This document shows positions 30,883-38,713 of a DNA stretch of 41,920 nt, piece after piece; position 1 is the stretch's first letter, and the number at the start of each line of letters is the position of its first letter. Under the pieces are notes generated by a model. That model searched no databases. It was not told the DNA's origin and was given only the letters and a program-made list of their open reading frames with translations. The position numbers and the translations under genes were made by a program. This stretch comes from Aquificales bacterium (GTDB lineage Bacteria; Aquificota; Aquificia; Aquificales; Aquificaceae): the NCBI GenBank assembly GCA_027037055.1, contig JALWBR010000004.1, forward strand, positions 1 through 41,920. Reading direction: 5' to 3'.

Positions 30883-31995
30883 TTAAACATTAAACCTAAA
30901 ATACACCACATCCCCGTCCTGTATTTCGTAATCTTTGCCTTCCAGCCTTATCATGCCTTTTTCCTTTGCTTTTGTCCAACCTCCCGCCTCTAAAAGATCT
31001 TTCCAATTGATTACTTCCGCTGCGATAAAACCCCTTTCCATGTCAGAGTGTATTTTACCTGCAGCTTGAGGAGCCTTTGTTCCTCTCTTTACTGTCCAAG
31101 CCCTTGTCTCTTTCGGTCCGGTGGTAAAGAATGTTATTAAACCCAAAGTTTTATAGGCTGTGCGTGTTAGTTTGTTAAGACCAGATTCTTCAAGACCGTA
31201 AGCCTTAAGCATGGCTTCCCTCTCTTCCGGTTCAAGATCTACGAGTTGGGCTTCCAATTCCGCACATAAAACTACGACGGACGACCCTTCCTTCCTTGCC
31301 ATCTCTTTAACCCTGTGTACATGTATGTTTTCCTTTCCTTCGGGCAAATCATCCTCCGATATATTGGCGACATATATTACCGGTTTTATGGATAAAAGGA
31401 ATAAGGTTTTGTTTATATATTCAACAATCTCCTCACCGAGATCATCAACCCTTTTTCTGAGTAGCTCCATATCTTCAAGGAAGTCTTTTATTCTTCTTAA
31501 AAACTCAAGCTCCTTAACAGCCTGCTTATCACCCCCCTTTGCGGATTTTTCAACCTTTGAAAGTCTTCCCTCTACCGTTTCAAGGTCCTTTGCTATAAGC
31601 TCAATATCTATTATCTGTGCATCCCTTACTGGATCAACACTGCCTTCAACATGAACAACATCTTCCTTCTCAAAACATCTTAATACATGAACTATAGCAT
31701 CCACCTCCCTTATGTTGGCAAGGAACTGATTTCCAAGACCTTCACCTTTACTTGCACCTTTTACAAGCCCTGCTATGTCAACAAATTCTACAAAGGTAGG
31801 CGTTATCTTCTCCGAATTCTCAAGCTCAGTCAACAGTTTTAACCTTCCGTCAGGCACTTCAACAACACCCACATTTGGCTCTATGGTACAAAAGGGGTAA
31901 TTTTCTGCCACAGCCTTTGCGGTCCCAGTTATTGCATTAAACAATGTTGATTTTCCTACATTGGGCAGTCCTACTATACCAAATTTACAACTCAT
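30883..31995 (-). CDS. ychF: Obg-family GTPase/ATPase YchF
   Basis: A 370-residue P-loop NTPase. G1 is GLPNVGKSTLFNAIT, G3 is DIAGLVKGASKGEGLGNQFL, and the G4-like position is YVANISEDD rather than NKxD, which gives YchF its ATP preference. A coiled-coil insertion lies at about 125-190, and a C-terminal TGS domain ends the protein (GDVVYFRFNV). It binds ribosomes and affects stress responses. A minus-strand TATATT at 32009-32004 predicts a leader of about 2 nt; no Shine-Dalgarno is seen. Confidence 0.96.
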   Translation of the reverse strand: MSCKFGIVGLPNVGKSTLFNAITGTAKAVAENYPFCTIEPNVGVVEVPDGRLKLLTELENSEKITPTFVEFVDIAGLVKGASKGEGLGNQFLANIREVDAIVHVLRCFEKEDVVHVEGSVDPVRDAQIIDIELIAKDLETVEGRLSKVEKSAKGGDKQAVKELEFLRRIKDFLEDMELLRKRVDDLGEEIVEYINKTLFLLSIKPVIYVANISEDDLPEGKENIHVHRVKEMARKEGSSVVVLCAELEAQLVDLEPEEREAMLKAYGLEESGLNKLTRTAYKTLGLITFFTTGPKETRAWTVKRGTKAPQAAGKIHSDMERGFIAAEVINWKDLLEAGGWTKAKEKGMIRLEGKDYEIQDGDVVYFRFNV

Positions 31996-32028
31996 AAGGA
32001 TTTAATATATTACCATCAAATAAGGAAA

Positions 32029-32048
32029 AAGCCCCCGTGAGGGGGCTT
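32029..32048 (-). terminator. Intrinsic terminator of the cytochrome c peroxidase gene
   Basis: On the minus strand AAGCCCCC, a 4-nt loop, GGGGGCTT and a T-run (TTTTTCC) follow the peroxidase stop at 32054. It separates that gene from ychF. Confidence 0.85.
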
Positions 32049-32053
32049 ATTGG

Positions 32054-33133
32054 TTACATGCCGGGTAGTTCTGGTTCTTCTACTACAATAGGTTCGCCCG
32101 TAAGGGCTTCAAGGAATGCCTTTAAGGCTTTTTTCTCTTCTTCGGTTAGATTCAAAGGCTTAAGTAGAGGATCCTTATTAGGAACATCTCCGCCTCCCGC
32201 ATTATAGAATTCTATAACCTCATCAAGGGTTTTAAATACACCGTTATGCATGTAAGGTGCGGTTCTTGCAATGTCCCTAAGGGTGGGTGTCCTGAAGGCG
32301 CCTTTATCCTTAGGATCTTTTGTTTGGAAGTAGGCGCCCAGATCCCTGTCAATCTCCCTGTGGTTTTTAAAGCCAAGGGTTTTTAATACAAAGGATCTTG
32401 TAGCCTTAACCATTGGATCGTCTTCCACGGGGTTCTTTGGAACACCCAATACATGCAGTTTGTTGTCTGTAAAGTTGGGTCCGTTATGACAGTTAACGCA
32501 TCCCGCCTTTCCCACAAAAAGCTCCATACCCTTGATCTGTTCTGGAGTCATGGCATCCTTATCACCGAGCATGTATCTATCAAAGGGTGAATTCTTTGAA
32601 ATTATTGTTCTTTCAAAGGAAGCAATTGCCTTGGCTATATTATCTATGGTTATGGGATCCTCTTCACCCGGAAATGCCTTTTTGAACATTTCAACATACT
32701 CGGGTATGGCATTTAACCTTTCTATCAGAAGATCGTAATTCATATTCATTTCAAAAGGTGAGGCAATTGGTCCCTTTGCCTGTTCTTCAAGGGTTTTTGC
32801 CCTTCCGTCCCAGAAAAGGGCGGTGTTGTATGCGGAGTTTATAACGGTTGGAGAATGTCTGAAATGCTTCGTACCCGGATAGGCGGGGGACATCTCCCTT
32901 GCCTTCTGGAAACCTTGTCTTGGATCGTGACACTTTGCACATGATACGCTACCGTCTCCAGAGAGTCTCGGGTCAAAATAGAGCATCTTACCGAGTTCTA
33001 TCTTTTCTGGTGTCATCGGGTTGTCGGGAGGCACTGGCGGTGGATCAACAAGAGGCGCGATGGTAGGCTTATCTCCGCCCACAGCGGATGAAATGGTTAT
33101 TGCTGAAATAAGTACCGCAAAGGATTTTCTCAT
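32054..33133 (-). CDS. Di-heme cytochrome c peroxidase (CcpA/MauG family)
   Basis: A 359-residue periplasmic protein with a signal peptide (to about residue 19). Two CxxCH heme c sites: Cys65-x2-Cys68-His69 (VSCAKCHDP) and Cys212-x2-Cys215-His216 (GCVNCHNGPNF). Conserved elements include LGKMLYFDPRLSGDGS, PTVINSAYNTALFWDGR, RTPTLRDIARTAPYMHNG and the C-terminal LNLTEEEKKAL. It reduces H2O2 with electrons from cytochrome c or a copper protein. GGAGGT precedes the ATG. The cupredoxin-like gene lies 15 bp upstream in the same operon and may be a functional partner. Confidence 0.93.
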   Translation of the reverse strand: MRKSFAVLISAITISSAVGGDKPTIAPLVDPPPVPPDNPMTPEKIELGKMLYFDPRLSGDGSVSCAKCHDPRQGFQKAREMSPAYPGTKHFRHSPTVINSAYNTALFWDGRAKTLEEQAKGPIASPFEMNMNYDLLIERLNAIPEYVEMFKKAFPGEEDPITIDNIAKAIASFERTIISKNSPFDRYMLGDKDAMTPEQIKGMELFVGKAGCVNCHNGPNFTDNKLHVLGVPKNPVEDDPMVKATRSFVLKTLGFKNHREIDRDLGAYFQTKDPKDKGAFRTPTLRDIARTAPYMHNGVFKTLDEVIEFYNAGGGDVPNKDPLLKPLNLTEEEKKALKAFLEALTGEPIVVEEPELPGM

Positions 33134-33148
33134 ATTTACACCTCCTTA

Positions 33149-33925
33149 CTATCCCTTTATTTCAAAGTTAAGCTTTGTTACTTTACCCGGCTTTACCTCC
33201 ACTTCCTTAACCATTTCACCGAAGCCTTCATGCCACATCTTTATCCTATATTTACCCGGGGGTATATCGGTAATCTTGAAATGTCCCTTTGAATCGGTAA
33301 CACTAAAGTAAGGATTATCAAGAACTACAACCCATGCCCTCATCCAAGAGTGAATATTACAGGTTATCTCCACAATACCCGTTCCCTTAAAGGTTACCTT
33401 ATCCGTATCTCCCTTCTTATGCTGTTTAAAAAGAAAAACGAGGATGAAGTTAAGAACACCATTAGCTTCATGGGTGATATTGTCATTGTTAACAACAGCC
33501 ATGGTTGTACCCACACCCGTTGCAATAATCCTCGGCTTAAACTCGCATTTCTCTTGAAGTAGGGTTACCTCCTTCTTAGGAAGAGGCTTTCCACTTTTTA
33601 CATTTTCTATATAAACAACTGCGTTTTTAACACCGCCCTTTTTGGAGATAATATAAACAGGATCTACCTTAAAACCTTCTCCACAAACCTCCTGATCCTT
33701 GATTATGGGCATCTTTTTGTTTTTTGGCTTCTTACTTCCCTTGAAAAGCACGAATCCCTCAATTGTACCTCCGTTTTTTACGGGAGCGGTCTGATAAGCG
33801 TAAGCTTGTTCAAAAATCTTCACATACCTCAAATCAAAGCTTTTCTCTTCACCGCCTAAGAATAGCAGACTTAAGGCAAAAGATACTAATACAGACAAAA
33901 TGATGGCGAGTTTTAATTTCGGCAT
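33149..33925 (-). CDS. Secreted cupredoxin-like protein with a carboxypeptidase-regulatory-like domain
   Basis: A 258-residue exported or membrane-anchored protein (hydrophobic N-terminus, residues 5-24). A cupredoxin-like region carries possible type-1 copper ligands His152 (NITHEANG), Cys189, His192 and Met195 (TCNIHSWM). A C-terminal beta-sandwich of the carboxypeptidase-regulatory kind follows (FSVTDSKGHFKITDIPPGKYRI). Cys81 and Cys127 could pair. Similar proteins are found with periplasmic peroxidases and respiratory genes, and electron transfer is plausible but not shown. GGAGG precedes the ATG. In operon with the peroxidase; 67 bp after the nitrite reductase fusion. Confidence 0.8.
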   Translation of the reverse strand: MPKLKLAIILSVLVSFALSLLFLGGEEKSFDLRYVKIFEQAYAYQTAPVKNGGTIEGFVLFKGSKKPKNKKMPIIKDQEVCGEGFKVDPVYIISKKGGVKNAVVYIENVKSGKPLPKKEVTLLQEKCEFKPRIIATGVGTTMAVVNNDNITHEANGVLNFILVFLFKQHKKGDTDKVTFKGTGIVEITCNIHSWMRAWVVVLDNPYFSVTDSKGHFKITDIPPGKYRIKMWHEGFGEMVKEVEVKPGKVTKLNFEIKG

Positions 33926-33992
33926 GTTGAACCTCCTTTGAGGGTGATTTTGGATAACACAAATCTATTTATCGTTAGAAAGGGATCTTTGT

Positions 33993-36974
33993 TTAAAGTT
34001 TAACTTCCTGTAAAAGGTTCAAAAGGATGGCTCTCAGATTGTCAGCACCTACCCTGCGGGCGAAATCAGAAAAGCTTTCTCCTTCATTTCTGTTTTCAAG
34101 ATAATGGGAAAGTAAGGCATATAATGCCTCCTCCACCCTGTCAAGGGGAAATCCTTGAATGACTTTGAAACCCTCCCTATCAACGGACCCTCCCGTAAAT
34201 ATATCAACTGCTAACACAACCTCGTCTCCCAACCTTGCCTTTGTACCCACAAGACCTATGTCACCACTTCCGTGCTGACCGCAACCTTTGGCACAGGCGG
34301 ACCAGTGTATTCTTACGGGTATATCAAGCTTTAATTTTTCCGACAAAAACTCTGCGGTTCTGAGTGCGTCCGTCTTGTTGGGAATAACACCGAAAGCACA
34401 GATATCACTTCCAGCACATGCTATAAGATGGGTCTTGAAGGGGGAATCCACAACCTTGTACTTTTGGAATATTTCTTCCTTTAAAAGATCCTTAAGATTT
34501 TCCTCTGGCACATTTGGTATATAAAGATTTTGATATATGGAGAGTCTCAATTCCCTGCTTCCGTACTTTCTTGATAGCTCAGCTATTTCTCTGAAATCCT
34601 CAGCCCCTATCTTACCCGCGGGTACAACAACGGACACCGCATAAGTTCCGTTTCTTAAATTTATTATCCCTTCCCTCTCACCCCATCTGTTTACCAGATC
34701 TTCACCTTTTTCGGGAAGCGCCCTATACATTCTCTGTTCTATCTCTTCCCTGAATCTATCAACACCCCACTCCTGGAGTAAAAAGTAGAGCCTGTTTTTA
34801 CTTCTGTTTTCACGATTACCGTAGGTTGTGTAGATATCAAGTATAGCCCTGCATACATCCGGAGCTTCGTAAGGTTCAATAAATAGGTTCATATCCACAG
34901 CCTTTACGGGACCTCCCGATCCTATCTTCCCGCCCAAGTAAAGGTTAAAACCCAATTTTCCTTCCCTTTCCGCAAGATAAAGGCATATATCGTTATAAAG
35001 GGCATTTATAGAATCTGTCCTTGAACCGAGTACGGATATATTGAATTTTCTGGGAAGATTCGCATATCTCTTTTTACCCAAGAAAACCCTTGTGATCTCA
35101 TGAGACAGCTTAACCGTATCTATAAGGGAATCCTCAGCAAGGCCAGTTAGAGGATCTCCGGTAACATTCCTTACATTATCCATACCCGTCTGCAGAGTTG
35201 ATAAGCCTACACTTTCAAGGGCTTCAAGTATCTCGGGAATATTCTCAAGCTTAATCCACCTTATCTGTAGCTGTTGCCGTGAGGTTATCTCCACTCCTCC
35301 CCTGCCGAATTTATCCGCAAGGTGAGAAACTACCTTCGCCTGCTCATAGGTCAGCCTACCATTCGGTACCCTTATCCTTATCATAAAGTATCCAGGAGTT
35401 GCCTTCCTGTAAAAGATTCCGTACCACTTTAATCTTACATCCCTGTCGTCTTCCGGTATTGCTTCCCAATCTCCCTTTTCAAAGTACTCAAACATCCTTT
35501 TCTTAAATTCTTCATCAAAAGGATGGAGTTCCTCCTTTATGGCTTCAATCTTGTTTATCTTCTCTACTTTACCCTTTGCATATTCCTTAAGAAGCTGTTC
35601 AACGAGTTCCGCACAGCTCCCGCAAGATGTGGAAGCTTTCGTAAGCCTTTGTATATCCTCAAGGCTTACAGCACCTTTTTCAGTGATTGCCTTTACTATT
35701 TCACCCTTTGTTACCGCATTGCAGTTACATACAATGTCTGTATCCTTTAGCTCCTCCGTATGAACCTCCTCCGCAGGCATTATATGTTTCAAGAGGAAAT
35801 AGGGTCTCTCTTCCGATATGTCTTGACCTGTCTTTATTAGATCAAGTATGTAATTGTTGCCCCTTATATCACCGTACAAAATTGTTCCTACAATTTTGTT
35901 TTCCCTTATAACAGCCTTTCTGTATATGGATTTACCGTTATCCACAAAAGATATAACCTCATCCCCTTCCTTCTCCATAAAATCACCTGCTGAGAAAAGC
36001 TTAATACCCGCTACTTTAAGCATTGCATAGGGAAGGGTTCCTTCATATTTCTTCTCATTACCCTTAAGTAAATTGTGGGAAAGTACCTTTACCTGCTCCA
36101 TTATTGGCGCAACAAGACCGTAGGTCCTTCCCCTGTGTTCAATACATTCGCCAACCGCGTAAACATCTGGTGCTGATGTTTCAAGAAAATCATTTACGAG
36201 TATTCCCCTGTTTACCTTAAGTCCAGAATTTTTAGCTACATCAACATTAGGTCTTATACCTGTTGCGATAACCACAAAGTCAGCCCTTATTTCCGTACCG
36301 TCAGAGAACCTCACACCCTCTGCCCTTTTGTCGCCCAGTATCTCCTCCGTATTCTTTTCCAAATGAATGTTTAAACCCATTTTCTCAAGATCTCTTTTAA
36401 GTAACTCGGACGCTGTTTTATCAAGCTGTTGCTCCATTAACCTATCAAGAATATGTACAAGGTGAACCTCAAGACCTATATCTAAAAGTGCCTTTGCCAC
36501 TTCAAGGCCCAAAAGTCCCCCGCCTATAACAACAGCCCTTTCCGAAACGCGCGCATAATCAAGAATATCAAACACATCCTTGGCTGTCCTGTAAGTAAAC
36601 ACACCCTTTTTATTTGTACCCTTTATGGAAGACGGAATAAAGGGTTTGCTCCCTGTTGCAATAATTATCTTGTCGTAACTGTAAAGTTCTCCATCTTCCG
36701 TTACGAGAACCTTTTTCTTAGGGAATATTCTGTCAACCCTCTTTCCTATTTCAAGCCTTACTCCCTTTTCCTCATACCACTGCCAACGCTTTATGTATAT
36801 ATCACTCAAAAGCTTCTTTCCCGCCAAAACCTCCGTTATAAGTATCCTGTTGTATCCTATAAACTTTTCATCCCCGAAAACCTGTATTCTTAAATCCTTA
36901 TCTTCAGACTCGTCCAATATATGTTCAACAAGTGAAGTTCCCGCAATACCGTTACCTACAATAACTATTTTCAT
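33993..36974 (-). CDS. Fused NirB-type NAD(P)H reductase and full-length NirA-type siroheme nitrite/sulfite reductase
   Basis: A 993-residue cytoplasmic fusion. N-terminal FAD/NAD(P) reductase (about 1-390; IVIVGNGIAGTSLVEH, then VVIGGGLLGLEVAKALLDIG, then TSAPDVYAVGEC). BFD-like [2Fe-2S] domain (about 410-470; DIVCNCNAVTKGE and TSCGSCAEL). Then a complete NirA-like enzyme with two ferredoxin-like halves (GIFYRKATPGYFMIRIRVPNG, SRQQLQIRWIKLENIPEI, TGMDNVRNVTGDP, NLPRKFNISVLG). Siroheme/[4Fe-4S] ligands are C-x5-C (ACAGSDICAFG) and C-x3-C (SACAKGCGQH). NirB itself is about 850 residues; here its sirohem half is replaced by plant/cyanobacterial-type NirA. It should reduce nitrite to ammonia with NAD(P)H; sulfite is an alternative. 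The HydG/AsrB-like gene is just upstream. Confidence 0.87.
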   Translation of the reverse strand: MKIVIVGNGIAGTSLVEHILDESEDKDLRIQVFGDEKFIGYNRILITEVLAGKKLLSDIYIKRWQWYEEKGVRLEIGKRVDRIFPKKKVLVTEDGELYSYDKIIIATGSKPFIPSSIKGTNKKGVFTYRTAKDVFDILDYARVSERAVVIGGGLLGLEVAKALLDIGLEVHLVHILDRLMEQQLDKTASELLKRDLEKMGLNIHLEKNTEEILGDKRAEGVRFSDGTEIRADFVVIATGIRPNVDVAKNSGLKVNRGILVNDFLETSAPDVYAVGECIEHRGRTYGLVAPIMEQVKVLSHNLLKGNEKKYEGTLPYAMLKVAGIKLFSAGDFMEKEGDEVISFVDNGKSIYRKAVIRENKIVGTILYGDIRGNNYILDLIKTGQDISEERPYFLLKHIMPAEEVHTEELKDTDIVCNCNAVTKGEIVKAITEKGAVSLEDIQRLTKASTSCGSCAELVEQLLKEYAKGKVEKINKIEAIKEELHPFDEEFKKRMFEYFEKGDWEAIPEDDRDVRLKWYGIFYRKATPGYFMIRIRVPNGRLTYEQAKVVSHLADKFGRGGVEITSRQQLQIRWIKLENIPEILEALESVGLSTLQTGMDNVRNVTGDPLTGLAEDSLIDTVKLSHEITRVFLGKKRYANLPRKFNISVLGSRTDSINALYNDICLYLAEREGKLGFNLYLGGKIGSGGPVKAVDMNLFIEPYEAPDVCRAILDIYTTYGNRENRSKNRLYFLLQEWGVDRFREEIEQRMYRALPEKGEDLVNRWGEREGIINLRNGTYAVSVVVPAGKIGAEDFREIAELSRKYGSRELRLSIYQNLYIPNVPEENLKDLLKEEIFQKYKVVDSPFKTHLIACAGSDICAFGVIPNKTDALRTAEFLSEKLKLDIPVRIHWSACAKGCGQHGSGDIGLVGTKARLGDEVVLAVDIFTGGSVDREGFKVIQGFPLDRVEEALYALLSHYLENRNEGESFSDFARRVGADNLRAILLNLLQEVKL

Positions 36975-37021
36975 CCGTTTCCTCCTCCCCTTTGTATTGC
37001 AACTTATGTGCCAATTTTTTC

Positions 37022-37828
37022 TTACAACTCCTTCACCTTCAATAAGTATCTAACTTCGGAATAGGGAAATACGGGACCGTCTTTACATACAAAGTAAGGA
37101 CCGAACTGACAGTGTCCGCATGTACCCACCGCACATTTCATGTGTCTTTCCATAGATATGAAGATTTTTTCGGGAGAAAAACCTCTCTCAATAAGAAGTT
37201 CGGAAGCGGAAATCATCATTATCTCAGGACCACACATCATAGCCACACTCTTTTTGGGATCAGTCTCAACCAAATCAAACAATCGGGTAACGAGACCCGT
37301 ATGACCCTTCCAGTTTTCATCGGGTTTGTCAACAGTTATCAAAAGTTCAATTTTCTCTTTCCATTTTTCAAATTCGCCTTTATAAATGAGGGAAGAAGGG
37401 TTTTTTGAACCTATAAGAAGATAAACCCTACCGTAATCATCCCTGTTACTTAAAATGTATTCCGCAACAGGTTTTATATCCGCAAGTCCCAACCCTCCCG
37501 CTACAAGGATTATGTCAAAACCCTTAAATTTTTCCACGGGAAAGTGAGAACCGAAGGGTCCCCTCAATCCGAGTATATCCCCTTCTTTTAGATTAAAAAG
37601 ATCCTCTGTAACATCACCCACGAGCCTTACCGTATGTTCTATAAGATCCTTTCTTATTGAACTTATGGATATGGGAACCTCCCCCTGACCGTAAACATAG
37701 AGCATATTAAATTGACCAGGTTTGAACTTTCCCAAATCACCCGCATCTATAAGGAACCTCTTTATATCCTTTGTTTCCGAAAATACCTTTACTACTCTCC
37801 CCCTTTTAAGGGAAAAGGGATTTTCCAT
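37022..37828 (-). CDS. HydG/AsrB-like FAD/NAD(P)-binding oxidoreductase subunit
   Basis: A 268-residue ferredoxin-reductase-like protein. FAD domain (about 1-105; FKPGQFNMLYVYGQGEVPISI, GPFGSHFPV), NAD(P) domain (DIILVAGGLGLADIKPV, MMCGPEIMM) and a C-terminal [2Fe-2S] motif C-x4-C-x2-C-x7-C (CAVGTCGHCQFGPYFVC). It is the gamma subunit type of group 3b hydrogenases (HydG) and of anaerobic sulfite reductase (AsrB). Its neighbour is the siroheme reductase fusion, while the hydrogenase catalytic genes are 16 kb away, so it may serve either. It follows rpoZ by 2 bp. HydB is not in the window. Confidence 0.85.
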   Translation of the reverse strand: MENPFSLKRGRVVKVFSETKDIKRFLIDAGDLGKFKPGQFNMLYVYGQGEVPISISSIRKDLIEHTVRLVGDVTEDLFNLKEGDILGLRGPFGSHFPVEKFKGFDIILVAGGLGLADIKPVAEYILSNRDDYGRVYLLIGSKNPSSLIYKGEFEKWKEKIELLITVDKPDENWKGHTGLVTRLFDLVETDPKKSVAMMCGPEIMMISASELLIERGFSPEKIFISMERHMKCAVGTCGHCQFGPYFVCKDGPVFPYSEVRYLLKVKEL

Positions 37829-37830
37829 CT

Positions 37831-38082
37831 CTATTTCTGGCTTTCCTGAAGCTCACCCTCCTCCTCAACTTCCTTGGGTTCAAGGGTGATAACCTTAACC
37901 TTTCCCTCCGCTATGTCCTCTATAGCCTGAAATGTCTTTTTACTGAGCTCCGTTTTGCCCCTTACAAAGAAATCTTCACCCTCTCCCAACAATTGAAGGG
38001 TTCTTTTAACCGCGGCATGAACGAGCTTATATTTTGAATCAACCTGTTTCATTGCTTCCTCTATCTTCGGTCTGGCGGACAT
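37831..38082 (-). CDS. rpoZ: RNA polymerase omega subunit RpoZ
   Basis: An 83-residue omega-like protein with ARPKIEEAMKQVDSKYKLVHAAVKRTLQL and the TFQAIEDIAEGKVKVI segment, followed by an acidic tail. ATG 38082 has GGAGGTGATTGCT just before it. It overlaps the gmk end by 44 bp, and the gmk-rpoZ pairing is widespread in bacteria. Omega aids polymerase assembly. Confidence 0.85.
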   Translation of the reverse strand: MSARPKIEEAMKQVDSKYKLVHAAVKRTLQLLGEGEDFFVRGKTELSKKTFQAIEDIAEGKVKVITLEPKEVEEEGELQESQK

Positions 38083-38713
38083 AGCAATCACCTCCTTTGA
38101 TAAGATCAATTATTTTACCGTCAAGATAATATTTGTCAATATCCCTTATAAAGGATTCCCGTTTTAATCTCTCCGCGTATATTATACTCCGTACCCTCTC
38201 CACCGCGGAGTTCAGAAAATCGTTAATAACCACATAATCAAAGAATCTCAGACATGGAATTTCTTTTAAGGCTGTGGACAATCTCAGATCCATATTTTTA
38301 TCCTTATATCCTCTGTTTATCATTCTCCTTTTAAGCTCCTCAATGGATGGGGGTATGAGAAATATTGTCACCGCTGAAGGCATCTCCTTTTTTACCCTGT
38401 AAGCCCCCTGGACATCTATGATTAACAATGAGTCAACACCCTCTTTCATGTTCATCTCAATCTGATCCTTCGGAGTACCGTAGTAGTTACCATAAACCTC
38501 CGCATATTCCAAAAACTCCCCCCTCTCAATCTTCTTCTTAAACTCCTCAACGCTTATGAATATGTAGTCCACATTTTCCCTTTCAAAGGGTCTTCTCTCC
38601 CTTGTGGTTACAGTTACCACCCTTCTAACATTTTCCACGGAAGAAAGCAAGGTTTTGGCAACTGTCGTTTTCCCCGTACCGGAAGGAGCGGAAAGAATAA
38701 AGAGTTTACCCAT
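38039..38713 (-). CDS. gmk: Guanylate kinase Gmk
   Basis: A 224-residue nucleotide kinase that phosphorylates GMP to GDP. P-loop LSAPSGTGKTTVAK at residues 7-20, GMP-binding region VTVTTRERRPFERENVDYIF and the GNYYGTPKDQIE segment, LID-like RMINRGYKDKNMDLRLSTA. The C-terminal 25 residues overlap rpoZ in another frame. Its ATG overlaps the nuoN stop by 1 bp (TAATG), so it is translationally linked to the complex I genes, an odd but evidently real pairing. Confidence 0.95.
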   Translation of the reverse strand: MGKLFILSAPSGTGKTTVAKTLLSSVENVRRVVTVTTRERRPFERENVDYIFISVEEFKKKIERGEFLEYAEVYGNYYGTPKDQIEMNMKEGVDSLLIIDVQGAYRVKKEMPSAVTIFLIPPSIEELKRRMINRGYKDKNMDLRLSTALKEIPCLRFFDYVVINDFLNSAVERVRSIIYAERLKRESFIRDIDKYYLDGKIIDLIKGGDCYVRQTEDRGSNETG

